DNA of 64,000 nt. It comes from Rhypophila decipiens (Eukaryota > Ascomycota > Sordariomycetes > Sordariales > Naviculisporaceae). The notes under the pieces are model-generated. The model was not told the DNA's origin. It searched no databases and was given only the letters and a program-made list of their open reading frames with translations. Position 1 is the stretch's first letter. The number at the start of each line of letters is the position of its first letter. Positions 22,586 to 34,008 of this stretch are shown piece by piece. Made by a program: the position numbers and the translations under genes. The DNA is taken from contig MU858115.1 in assembly GCA_033297075.1 (NCBI GenBank), positions 62,001 through 126,000 of the forward strand, in the 5' to 3' direction.

Positions 22586-24097
22586 GCTGAGAGCTTGAAG
22601 TCGGCTTGGAGATTACAGCTAGGAATCTGGTCGTTTGTTGATAACGAGTGTAGTTGTTTCGAGCAAGTTATCAGTCAGTGTTACTGATGTTGAAAAACGA
22701 GTGTCGCGATAACTGGTGCTCTTTCAGGTATAAATCTTCGAGAATATGGAAAAGGATAGGACGATATTTATTTGATACATATTTTCCCCCTGGATGTACT
22801 CCATACAGTCCTTTGGTACAGAGGATCGATCACAACAACCCGACGTTGCACCGGATCTCGGAAATGGATGGATGGATGGAATTTATTTCGCCCGGAGGCA
22901 CTGAGCCTAAAGGGCCTATGCACGCTAACTACATTCGGTTCATCCAAATCCGCCATTATCTCGTCCAATCCCGGAAATGGCTGCGGTTGCGCCGCTTGGT
23001 CTTGTTCCCCTCAGCAAGGCTGCTTGATTGGTTGCCGGGCCCCATGTTTAGTTTCCTTGGACTCCAACGCTCATCCTTCGTGCCAGGAAATACGTAGGCT
23101 GTGTACTAGGCACCAGCATTTTTTGCTTGGTTGCTCCACTCGATACGAGATTATTGGAACATTTATGTGCTGTCTCTGTATTTTCACCACCTGTCAGTTA
23201 ACCCGTAGCTGTCAACGACTGTCACCAACTTAGCCGGCGTCTGTCACCATGCAAGTATTTGTACACTAAGTTGTAACCAGTGACGACTTGGCTGCCAAGG
23301 AAGAACAGCCACAAAGAAACTTTACCAGAACCGCTTAATGGATAGATGCCGTTCCTTATAAGTAGTCCTACTGCATAGGTTTTCTCGTACGTGACCTCCA
23401 TTTACAGATCAAGAAACTCGGTTAGGAAATCAAATACCACCCCGGCCCACGGAGGTTTCCCTTCACAATGGCATCAGCTTGCCACGATGTTTACCGATTA
23501 TGGTAACTAGTTCGCCGGGCATGTGCTAATGACCACTACTGTGAGGACCTTGTCTCCGAGTCCGCGGTCTCAACCGGCAACCGAACTTGATATGGCACTC
23601 GGCCTTCCAGTCCTAGCAGGTGATATCTTTGGAACCTCACTTATACGAGGTTGGAGCCATGGATACACGCGTGGCTCTCTGGGGCAAGTGCGAGTCCCAA
23701 CTGTCCACCATGACCGTGACATCTCAGTCCGAGGGCGCCTATAGGCTATCACTTGTAACCTGTCGAGCGACACAGGCCTCGAATCACCTGAGTTCCTGGG
23801 ACGGACATAACGACCATAGGCAAGCTACGTGCCCGCAAAGTCCGAGTCCCCACAAACAGACAACATGGTTCGTTATATGTATCGATGACGGCGCAAAACG
23901 CCGCAATATCGAGGTTGTGATATCAATGTTTCCAGCTTGTTGATTACTGAGCACAAGGAACCAATATGTCAACATCTCGACTATATAGCTTTCACTGTCA
24001 TGGACACAGCGAGACGGATTCACCAAACAAATACAATCTCTTTCACCCCAGCCGCCAAGACCCGTCCTCGGTCCTGCTAGATTCCTCACTCAACTCT
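22586..24097. other. Intergenic region, no supported gene
   Basis: About 1.5 kb. Frames up to about 150 codons exist on both strands without motifs. A short GGAT/GATG tetranucleotide run occurs near 22865. Nothing else is seen. Confidence 0.45.
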
Positions 24098-24938
24098 TCA
24101 CTTCTTGGGCTCAGGCTCAGGCTCAGGCGGAGCAAACTTCTTGTACATGTCGACAGCGTCCTCGACATCACCCATCGTAGCAAAATCCAATCATCCTGAA
24201 TATCGACACCATACAAAAGGTCATATTCTTGGGTTGCGTATCGGAAGTCCTACGAACAGCCGTAGTCAGTCATCAACAGGTTTCTAGTCATAGGTTCAAC
24301 AGGCATCTTGCGCACAAAAGCAGAAATGAACCTACTTACCCAAAGAGCATCATTATTCTCAACCAAAGCAGCCCTCACCTCCCCCGGTTTGATCTCACAT
24401 GAAGGGACAGGGATGAGGCCCAAGGAGGTGCAAAATATGTCGGTGCTTTGTTTCTTGATGGTGCGAAACTCCTTGCGCACTTCTTGTATCAACGTCCTGT
24501 GCAGCTTATATATCTCGTAAGGAGCATCTTCGCTGCTCGTTATGGTAGACGAGTCGAGCGGCTTGGTGACCTTTTTGTCGAGAGACGCAGTTGTTGATGT
24601 GAGAATGGGGTTGATTTGGGCCAGGACGGCGAGAAAGTTCTATACAAAGATGGCTGTGAGCTTGCATGGTTGCGGCAAGGAAATCGAGAGAAGGAAATTG
24701 TTATTGATGGTGTGACTGACCTTGACACGACCGCTTCCAAACAGACCATACTGGATAGAACTGAAACGTAAGTCAATGGTCTTGGCTGTGGTGTTGCAGT
24801 GACCTTTTGGGTCTGAGCCGTCAGGTCGGAGTAGACACTCTTGACATCGTCGACTGTCAGGGGTACCTGGGGGAGGGCCATGTTGGCGAAGAGGCAAACA
24901 GTGCCTGCTTCCTTTAACAGGAAGGAAAGACCAACCAT
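24098..24938 (-). CDS. Small multi-exon protein, possibly HsbA/galactomannoprotein-like
   Basis: The proposed model starts at ATG 24938 with exons 24938-24804, 24750-24721, 24639-24340 and a last exon from about 24249. The N-terminus is hydrophobic (LSFLLKEAG...CLFANMALP) and could be a signal. The middle is helical (VDDVKSVYSDLTAQTQK; NFLAVLAQINPIL; APYEIYKLHRTLIQEVRKEF). This pattern, with a small secreted helical protein and a late Y..H..L segment, is weakly like the HsbA/cell-wall galactomannoprotein family. The natural C-terminus appears to be DMYKKFAPPEPEPEPKK, but it is in another frame from the start of the last exon. Either one more poorly marked intron (ending GTCGAG near 24150) or a frameshift is needed. 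The first intron also has a weak donor (GTCACT). Confidence 0.45.
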
Positions 24939-25437
24939 GGTGATGGTGAATTCGAGAACTAGGAGTCAGAATCATGAAACGGGGAATATTTTCTGGTAAG
25001 AGACCAGACCGAATATTGGAGTTTCTACTGAGTTTATGTCCAACCTGGAGTCCATAGTTCAACCCGGTCTGTTACACATGTCGTCGAATTCTCCGGAACA
25101 GTAGATTTACAGTAGCACGACAGCAGTAATCGGCTTGCCCAATAGGGAAGCCGATCTATCTTCTTCAGCTTACCAAAATAGGGGCTTGAGACTTGTTCAC
25201 ACATTACGTCGCAACGACCCTAAGTATCACAGAGAGTATATCATGCGTATTAGTACTATAACTGGCTAGCTGGCCGAATCCAAGCTCGATGTCGATCAAG
25301 ATCACAACAAACTTTCCGCGACCATCTATCTGAATCTGACCGTAGCGCTGAACCAAAGCCCCAAGTTAGCACACGAAGCGATATCCTATCCCACAAGCTG
25401 ATTCTTGGTTTGCATCTATTCTGCTATTCCTACTATC
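24939..25437. other. Intergenic region, nothing seen
   Basis: About 500 bases between two minus-strand genes. No frame or repeat is supported. Confidence 0.5.
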
Positions 25438-27316
25438 CTACTGAGGAACACGCTTCGTGACCCTCAAGTGGAAATTCTTGCAGATCCAAAACGCCGCATC
25501 GAAAATCTCAAGTGGCTGAAGCGGATTAGCCACGGCGAAATCGAACCGTCTCACGAGCTGTCGATGGATCCAAAATGTCAGTTTTCACCTTATCAACCCA
25601 GCAAACATACCCCAAACACGTCGAAAAGAGACCAACAGATCAAAGAAAAAGAAAAAGAAAGAAAGAAACGTACCTCAAATACAACTTTATTCATCTCCGT
25701 CCACGCAATCTTGACACCCATACACTGGTACTTGCCATACCCAAAACACAAATCCAGCACCCGACTCATCTCATTAGCCTTTTCCTCTCCAACCTCAAGC
25801 CACCTCTCCGGGCGAAAGACATCTGCATCCGGCCCAAAGATGATAGGGTCATGCATCATGTACATGATATTCACGGCGATCTGCGTCCCCTCGGGCACAT
25901 GGAATCCGTGCATCTCGGCTCCTCCTTTGGGAGGCTGCTTGTTCATCCACCCTGTTGCGGGGGGGATCATGCGCATGCCTTCTTTGATGACGGCTTGGAG
26001 GTAGGGCAGCTTGTAGGCTGCGGCGTCGGAGACGATACCGCTCGGAGAAGAAGAAGTTGCGAGGCCCTTGGACGACGAGACTGCGAGGTCGATTTCTTTG
26101 CGCAGAGAGGATAGGGCGGATGGGGTGTTGATTAGGTAGAGGATTATCATGCGGATTGCGGTTGCTGTGCTGTCTACCCCGGCGATTCTGTCAAGTGCGT
26201 TAGTTAGTCTTTTTTGTCCGGAGTATCAAGGATTAGAATGATAGGGAGGGACTACTGACAGCTCCAAAAAGATCTCGGCGAGCAGCTCCTTCTTGTTCAT
26301 GCCATTCCGGATGTGCGATTCCAGCATGTCACCTCTTGGTTCGGCGCCGGGTTCGAAGCGTTTGCCGACGATTTGGTTCGCAAGTCTATTCGAGGGCCAG
26401 TAGTCAGTCAATTTGCTACAAGTCATCGGTGTTGGATGGAAATTCACAACTGGACTCACCCCATCAACATGCCAAAGCCAATCTGGTCACCCTCCTTGGG
26501 CATGCCCTTATTCAGAGGCCACATCTTGAGGTACTTGTCCACCCAGGGGATGGTCGTCACCGCGACGAGGATCGGCATGGACACGTCGTTGATGGCGACA
26601 TAGTTGTACAGGTCCTTGTCCTCCCTCAGGAACCCAAACGCCTCGCCGAACGAGATCTCGCTGATGACGTCGAGGGCAAAGAAGCTGATGGTGTGGGCGA
26701 ACTCGATGGGCCTGTACTCTGTCGCCGTCGAGATGTATTTGCGCTCAATTAGATCTACTAGCTGGGTGACAATCTGGTCGACCTTGGGCTCGAACCCTTT
26801 ACCGTCTTTGCCAGAGTACTGCGTGAAAGGTGTTGTTAGTATGTGTGTGAGATTAGTAGATTACATAGACGGTCGTTGCGACTCACTCACCCCGGGGGCC
26901 ATTTTCGCCTTGGTGGCTTTCCTCCACGTCTCATCCCGCGATGTAAAGACGCTGTCCTGGTCCGGGACCATCCTCGAAGCCTCATACCACGGGCCCTTGG
27001 TGAACTCGGACCGGACGCTCGACATCCTCCGGAATGTCTCGGGGTCGCCAATCATGACCAGTCCCGGGCCGATCCTCACCAACGGGCCGTACTTCTTTTG
27101 GATTTCCATCAGGCCATAACTGATCCTCCCTCCGCTGGCCATCTTGGTCAGCGGGAGATTTGAGATGGAGTTCAGAAATGGCCCGGGGATGTGATGCAAC
27201 CTCCACCAGGACCGAAACTCATTTGCGATAACGATAGCAACCACCAAACTGATGCCAACCCAGGCCAGCGTTGCCGGTGTGACGTCCTGAATCGACGGCA
27301 TGATGAAATCGGCCAT
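25438..27316 (-). CDS. Cytochrome P450 monooxygenase
   Basis: Haem-thiolate monooxygenase anchored in the ER. Exons 27316-26891, 26818-26460, 26385-26260, 26187-25674 and 25557-25438 join in consistent phase to 514 residues, normal for a fungal P450. It has an N-terminal membrane helix (TLAWVGISLVVAIVIAN) and the proline-rich hinge HHIPGPF. The I-helix reads ELIAGVDSTATAI (oxygen-binding region, with Ser in place of the first Thr). The K-helix ExxR is in AVIKEGMRM, and a meander PERW motif (FRPERWLEV) follows. The haem loop is FGYGKYQCMG with the ligand Cys near 459. All catalytic elements are present. The last intron carries a long A/G-rich run (25643-25672). The substrate cannot be inferred, and no backbone-forming enzyme is adjacent. 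Confidence 0.93.
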
Positions 27317-27836
27317 TCTGTTGACCTACAAGCAGCTCTTTGAGATTATTCTCTCGACATGAAAAGGTCATGATCTGAATGCTCAGAATAGAAACATCTG
27401 CAGGTATTTATGGTGTGGGGTGATAGCTACGCAGCCAAGGAGGGGCTCCAAGTCGAAGACGGGTTAGATTCTGCTATCTTCCCCACCTATTTCTCACTCG
27501 GTTACGACGTGCATACCGTGGGAAGGACTATCGCAACTTATGCCCTTGTCCAGACCAGTAGCCCACCTGCTTGGGGCCGGCTAGAGCAAAAATATCGATA
27601 GAGGACGCTTGGCGGCGTGATGGAAGCCTCCAAGATAACTAGTAACCCACATAAAGCAACAAAGAATATAACTAATAAAGGAACAGCCTAGGTACAAATT
27701 GAAAAGAAACTGAATGACATGTTCAAAATCCAAAACCTTGAACGCCTTCATCACGAGTCGTGGTATCCTTCAAGACGATAACATGCAAAAAAGACCCCTT
27801 TTTAAGGCCACCTCAAATGAGCCAGACACCGCTCAT
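27317..27836. other. Intergenic region, nothing seen
   Basis: Promoter of the P450 gene and 3' flank of the DOMON gene. No frame is supported. Confidence 0.5.
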
Positions 27837-29220
27837 CTATCGGTAGCTGGGCGGCTGGTTCTGGTTTGAATAGTTCTCGTAATGGTGATTCTGGTAGTTG
27901 TGGTTGTAGATGTTGTCCAGCTCCTGAGCCTCCTCCTTGTCCTTCTTGGCACGGGTGCATCTCCAGATGATGAAATAGATGGGCATCATGATGACGATGA
28001 CAGCTCCGACCATGACTGCATATCCGAGAATAAATGTCCGGCTTGCGTCTGCGAGTTTGAGACCCCTATTATCTCCAGTCAGTCCCCGGAATCGGCACAT
28101 CAATGTCAGCGGGTCGATACTTACAGTCCGTTGTTGATCAAGAACAATATCCAAATGAGCCAGCCGACATATTTGTGAATCTTGCCCAAGAGAGCGCTCT
28201 TCTCTGGGGGCGCCTCTCCCCGTTTCTTGGCCCCTTTCTTCACGATGACAAGGAAAATGCCCCAAAACGCCATCACAAACATCAGGACGATGGTGAACAG
28301 GCCAAGAATCTGATGGCCGGTTCTGAAATTTTGCGTCATGACATATGTTCTGCTGATCTGGATACCGGGAACCAGAGCGCCGATGACCAAGGCCAAGTAT
28401 ATCGTCGACGAAATCATGTGCAAGGTGGGCCATTTCTTCAAGGCCCCCGCGACAAGGACGTCAAACGGGGCGCAAAGAAGAGCCACGATGGCGAAGATGA
28501 CACCATGGGCAGTTGCCCCTTTGTCGGTGCCATCTTGTTTGATGACGTCGGCTTTTGGAAGGTTCGCACCCGAGCTGGTACCGGCGGGCGGGAGCTCGAG
28601 GAAGGATGTGCTGGATGCTTGGACCATGTCGAGCCCAAAGCTGCCTGGTTTGAATCAGTACCGTTGTTGCTCCCGTAAAGCGAATAGTGGGTTGACTAAC
28701 CGTAGCCTTGATGACGTCTTAACAAAGCCTCCTTGTCGTCTGAACCAGCGCCATATGATGGTCCCAAGGCAAAGCTCATTGCCTGCGCCGGATTTGGGAC
28801 CTGAATCTCCCCACCGGGCCATGTGCGGCAGCCCTTGGTGCAAGTCGCGTTGACAAACAAGGTCTGGTTGAAAAGACGAGTTCCGTCGTGTAGCGTGATC
28901 TCGGCCTGAGGGTAGAACACAGGCTCGGTTCTGCCGGTGCTAAGTCGGGGACTGAGAGTGACGCCGTCGCGATTGGAGTTAGGATAGACGATGAAGGTGA
29001 ACATGTTATCCATTGAGCCGCCAAAGCCGATGGCGACATATTGGTACAAGTCGGGAACGGCCATGTAAAAGTTGACATGTTCCGAGTCTTTTGGAAGGTT
29101 GAGGGCGAACGTGGTGTCGCTGTCCTTGATGTAGACAGTCGAAGTCGCAGAGGCCAGAGATGCCAGATGCCATGACATGCAGAGCAAAGCCCATGTCGGC
29201 GAAGGTATAGAGATCTTCAT
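27837..29220 (-). CDS. DOMON-cytochrome b561 membrane oxidoreductase
   Basis: Exons 29220-28701, 28644-28125 and 28065-27837 give 422 residues. The start at 29220 is chosen because it opens directly on a signal peptide (MKISIPSPTWALLCMSW); upstream in-frame ATGs add a long non-hydrophobic leader. Residues of about 25-190 form an extracellular DOMON domain of the cellobiose-dehydrogenase-cytochrome type (FYMAVPDLYQYVAIGFGGSM, TFIVYPN). The b561 part follows with transmembrane helices carrying the four expected His residues (GATAHGVIF, TLHMISS, GHQILGLF, KIHKYVGWL). The tail is Asn/Tyr/Gln-rich (NHNYQNHHYENYSNQNQ). Such proteins move electrons across the plasma membrane. The electron donor and acceptor are unknown here. 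Confidence 0.9.
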
Positions 29221-29990
29221 GTTGGGATGGGACTTGAGAACTGACTTGCAGCTCGAGCTGAAGGCAACGGAACTCGCATGCCAGTCAAGCAGACGCTGGA
29301 CCATGGCTATCTATATGTGCCATGTTGGCGGCTGTCACGGGCGGCCTGCTATGCCAATTGCCATTTCGAACCATCAATCCAACCGCAACCTATGCACAGC
29401 GCTGAGCGCTGCATTCATGAGGTCCCAAGTTGAGCGTTGATGGGCGGCCAAGCTGATGTCGGCGCTTAACCAAGCGGCATTGCCTCGACGAGATTGGCCA
29501 GCGAATCTTCATCACGACGCGCCTCTGACAACGCCGGCGAATGAGAAGAGGGCAGCTTTATGGATAAGCTTTTTGATCCCTCTGCCGAACCGTTCTGGAG
29601 ATTGACCAATCCAGCGATTGTTTGTGGATTGCATCCAAAAATAGGGATTAGACCCTGGATGAGGAGCAGCAGTGATGGGGTACGGATACTTACCGGTTCC
29701 GGATAGTGTACAGTACGTAAGGTACGGTACAGTACTCGGGATTTAGTACCCCGCAATTCTTATCTGCGATCGGTCCATGTAATGTAAAGGTATCGATATC
29801 CCTTCACCACCGACTGCAAGGACTGGAAGGAGATGTCAACTACTTGCCCTTGAACTTCCATCAGAAAAGGATGACGGATGAGCCCCACGAGCGAGGCCGG
29901 GCCGAGGGAGGGGCCAAAAGGGTTCGCCGCTGCCAAAACCACCGTCTTCGCCGTCAATCTAGTGTCCGAAGGTCAATTACAAATATACTA
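29221..29990. other. Intergenic region with GTACAGTAC-type motifs
   Basis: No gene. Near 29705-29750 there is a cluster of short self-complementary words (GTACAGTACGT, GGTACAGTACTCGGG) that recurs at 39729-39760 in another intergenic region. Confidence 0.5.
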
Positions 29991-30155
29991 GTATGCCTTA
30001 ACTAGCCCGAATAAATACTTTAAAAACTCGAATAAATACCTTTAACTCGCTGGAATAAATACCTTAATTAGCTCGAATAAATACTTTAATTATTTCGAAT
30101 AAACGCCTTAACTCGCTTAAAATAAATACTTTAACTAGCTCGAACAAATGCCTAG
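29991..30155 (+). repeat. Second array of the 22-bp GAATAAATACCTTAACTAGCTC minisatellite
   Basis: About seven diverged units with the GAATAAAT core, in the same orientation as the array at 12250-12501. I see no flanking inverted repeats of the kind found at 12176 and 12561. Beyond it, up to 30785, there is no supported gene. Confidence 0.85.
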
Positions 30156-30785
30156 GTTAAAGGCTGGACGGTGGTTTTAGCAGCGGCGAAAGGGTTGTGG
30201 TTCTTTTGTAAGGTGGGGTCCCGGCTGACAGGTATAGTATGTACTAAAAGTCTGAAAACCCCGCCGCTGTGTACCTTACTGCATGTGCCCTGGAACCCCT
30301 CCAGCTGGTTCGGCCACAGCTGGCACGTATGTATAATGAGTATATTCTGCCCTAAAACCCCAAGTTTAATCACAGCTCCCATGTCCCATTTTCTGGTAAA
30401 AATGCGGTACGAAGATCAGATATACTCCTCTAGAACTAGCCCTTTAGGGTAATGATCACTTTCTTCTTGACAACTTGACCAGGGTCTTCTCAAGTGTTCG
30501 TTCAGAATGCTGAAAGATTTCACACCCCGTTTTTACACCCACTTGGCTCGCAGCGGGCACCCGGCCTGCCGCCGCTATTTCTTCGGCAGGGTCTTGGCTT
30601 CCAACGCCGACACCCAGCTCTTTTGACGTCAGTCTATTTTTTTATTTTTCGGTCGACTGAAATACGCTTCTGCTCGCTGCCGATGTGTGCCAACATGATA
30701 CATACCGCATACCGCATCCCGCATCCCGCATCTCTACGCACATCAGCCTTACTCTATTCAACGAGTATTCTTTCGGCTACCTGCA

Positions 30786-32984
30786 ATGGGTGGCTCAAAG
30801 GAGATCGCGGCACCCAAGGCCTCGGGCAAGGTGGACTCGTATTCCGATTTGCCCTGGATACCGCGTAATCGGTAAGTCTTGCGTCTCAAATAACAGTACT
30901 CTAGTGCCTCAGCTAATGGTCCCTTCAGGAACTGGCGATTTATCATGTGTTTTCAAGGCAAATGGCAAGACTTACCGGTGGAAGTTCTCGAGGAGATGGC
31001 CAACTTCAACTACAATACCCTGCGCCCACATCCTGTCGACCCCGCCTTTTTCTTCGACATCGTCAAGATTCGGAAGCTGGTTGACAAGGCCATGGCCCAG
31101 GTTGTAAGGGCCGCTTCCAAGACTTTGTCCCGTTTGGACGAAAGCTCGACATACCATGGATTGCAGCCTGAAGGCAGTCAGACAGGCCGTCAGATTCCTT
31201 TAAGTCCTCAGATGCAACTAAAGATGCGTGAGGCCGCCGTTGAGGACCTGGCAAAGGCGTACCGACTGGACGAGATTGCTTGCAGTGTCGCGGCCATGAA
31301 GCAGGCCTCCAGCTTGGACGAAGTCGCGTCGCAGGTCCTCCGTCGGCAACCCAAGAACCTTGACGCTTTATATGTGCACTTCTTCCATGAGAAGATTCCC
31401 AGCCGAAGAATGGCCCAGTTCACCGACCTGACGCCGTTGAATACCGTGATTGACGGTTGGCTGCACCACCCCGAACCGTGGCGAACCCGGGGAGTTGTTA
31501 AAACACACAAGAACGATGATGAAGGCGCTCTTGAGGATCTCAAGCGGGCTATTGCGCTACATGATGGCCGACCTAGGCTTCGACACGATCATGCATCTCA
31601 GCAACCAAACACCGGGGAACAGGAGGACTTCAATCTCAAGGAAGACGACCAACCCAGTAGCCTAGGCGCCCAGCTGCTGTTTCACAAAGCTCGCGCTCAA
31701 CTTACCATTGCCGTCGGTATTGTCAATGCTGCCTTACCGCCAGCTAAACATGTCGGCACGTCTCAGGAGAGTTTGCCCATCGAGGCAAGGGCAGAAGGTG
31801 AACTGCCTGAGATGTCGGAAGCCGAGATCGAGGCGCAAGAGAAGATGGCCGAGGCACAAAAGCTTGTCAAGAAGCATGCCAAGTCTGCAATTCGCGATTT
31901 CCTGGCCTTCTTGTCCCATTTCGATTATACGCCTGACTTGCCCTTTGACTACGGCGATCAGCTGTATACCAAAGCCTCCAGCTTGTTAAAGAAGGGTAGA
32001 AAAGCACCACGTGGACAGTGGTGGGCTCCCACCAAACACAGAATCTACAAGGTCAATGAGCTCTTTAATGCCTCACCCGTCAATCTACCTCCCTCCCGAA
32101 CCTTGGAGGAACTAGGGGAAATGGCCCTTTCTGGGGAGCATCCGCCAACCTTCGAGTGCCTAACATTTCATCCTCTTCTCAACGAGGCGCTCCATTCTCT
32201 ACTGCTCTGCCATTGCCTGGTCCAAACTTCACGCAAAGAGCTATATCGTCACGCGCACATGGTGGTTCGACTGACGCGTCTTAACGATGGTTTTATGGTC
32301 GGCCATCGGGTCCGGGTCTTTCAGCAGCCGAATCCTTCGCATGCTCGGAGGGACTGGTACGAAGTTGTCCGGCAAACCAAGAATTGGATCGAACTGGAGA
32401 CCGACAACTGGGAAGACCTTATCCATATGTCGACAATGGACGACCCCTCGCCGCCGAACGATGCCACGAATGCCATACAGCTCAGAGAGGCGGCGGCGAA
32501 TTTGAAGCTGGGAGGGGAGCCTCAGATGATGGCTGGAACAGGCAAGACGGAGAAAGACGCAGAGTACGAGAGAAGACAGATTCTCAGCAATGCTGCATAT
32601 GAAGCAGCCAAGGACGAGCGGGTAACGGATGATGAGTCTTATAAAGTGGCTTTTCGAGCGCATGTGCTGCGTGGCATCGAGGACTCGGCCTCTGGCGGGT
32701 CTTCTTTTGTGGATGCCGCGGCGGCGGTGGCGACGAGGAGGACGGAAGAGGGCGAGTCTCCTGACCTGGATATCCGCGCCAAGTACTGGCCTATCGGTTC
32801 GGACCGCGCACAGGCTATTATACGTTGGATCCTCGAAGGCCCTCTGCCTCCCGGGGTGCACACGGGCCCCGATGGGGTTCCCAAGAAGACAAGGAAGAGG
32901 AAGCCTGCAGGTGCTCACAAGGCGTCGTCTGGAGCTACACCAGCCGCCAGGCCAGAGGGGGACAAGGCCTCTATCCTAGTCTAA
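30786..32984 (+). CDS. Conserved fungal protein of unknown function, C-terminus from a minisatellite
   Basis: Exons 30786-30871 and 30929-32984 give 713 residues. The ATG at 30786 opens MGGSKEIAAPKASG, joined through a GTAAGT intron to NWRFIMCFQGKWQDLPVEV, which looks like a conserved N-terminal block. The rest is soluble and helical with acidic and basic patches, including LHHPEPWRTRGVVKTHKNDDEG and AQLLFHKARAQLTIAVGIV, and near the end a Lys/Arg cluster (KKTRKRKP) that could be a nuclear signal. There is no membrane segment and no named domain I can identify. The last codons (KASILV) and the TAA lie in the first unit of a minisatellite array, so the original C-terminus may have been different. 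Confidence 0.75.
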
Positions 32985-33495
32985 TTAAGTCATTTATACC
33001 AACTAGTCAATGCATTTATTCCAGTGTAAACAAGGTATTTATTCCAGCAGCCAAGGCATTTATTCCAGCAGTCGAGGCATTTATTCTAGTGCAATCAAGG
33101 TATTTTTTCTAGCCAGTCGGGGCATATATTCCAACCATTTAACGCATTTATTCCAGTCCAATCATGGTATTTATTCCAACAGTTGGGGCATTTATTCCAG
33201 CTAGTCAAGGCATCTATTCGAGCCGGTGAAGGTGTTTATTCTAGCCAGTCAGTGCATATATTCCAGACAGTCAAGGCATTTATTCCAACCAGTCAAGGCC
33301 TCTACTCTCGTGTAATTAAGGCACTTATTCCAGCTAGTCAATGCCTCTATTCCAGTGTAATTAAGGTATTTATTCCAGCCAGTTAAGGCATTTATTCCAG
33401 CTAGTCAAGGCCTTCATTACAGTCTTATTAAGACAACTATTCCATAACAGTAGTGCCTGTAAACGAGAGGACCGGTGCCTGTATATTAGGCGCCT
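32965..33495 (-). repeat. Third minisatellite array with one element end
   Basis: About 20 units of 21-24 bp in reverse orientation (GGCATTTATTCCAGCTAGTCAA) run from within the upstream coding sequence to about 33450. The right side ends in TAGTGCCTGTAAACGAGAGG..CGGTGCCTGTATATTAGGCGCC (33452-33495), matching the inverted-repeat ends of the element at 12176-12561. No matching left end is visible, so the copy is truncated or was inserted one-sidedly. Confidence 0.85.
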
Positions 33496-34008
33496 TTCGA
33501 GGCACGGAAACAAGTCCTGCCAAGTGTTGGACTTGCGTCGATTAGACGCTCTAGCGGTATTCATCCAAACAGCTTGCTTTATTTAACGATCGCAACGACG
33601 AAGCCATGGAGGACAAACAAGTATGATTGTAACATCACAGCGTCACATGAATAGTATGATGACAATAAAGCGTATGAACAAGAACTCATTCCTGCTATCT
33701 GATCGTGATTGGTATAACCGCTGTTGGCATAACCCGCCGTCATAATAGTTCCCCCCCACGAAAAAAAGAACAAAAACGCCATAACTCAGCGCACAAAGCA
33801 GTCAGATCTAGGTACCTAAGCAATAAATGATTCAACTAGCCAACGCAGGTAGGCAGGCACCCAATGTGGATGGTGCAATCCTGCCATGTCCACCAAACAA
33901 AAGAGGAAAGTCCTAGCCCACCCTCCTAACCAAAACGCCCAATTCCATGAATATGCATCCAACTATTGCCCATCAACTCCAAACCACCAACCTACCATAC
34001 ATCCGCCT
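33496..34008. other. Intergenic region, nothing recognised
   Basis: Convergent 3' flanks of the conserved protein and the first Zn2Cys6 regulator. Short frames only. Confidence 0.5.

Noticed and set aside
25438..29220. P450 plus DOMON-b561 plus LaeA-like gene as a second metabolite cluster
   Set aside because: No synthase, terpene cyclase or precursor gene lies among them, and each type is common on its own.
33010..33386. Open frames encoding GIYSSSQGIYSS-type repeats
   Set aside because: They are translations of the 21-24 bp minisatellite; the unit length shifts frame and no start context or conserved peptide exists.
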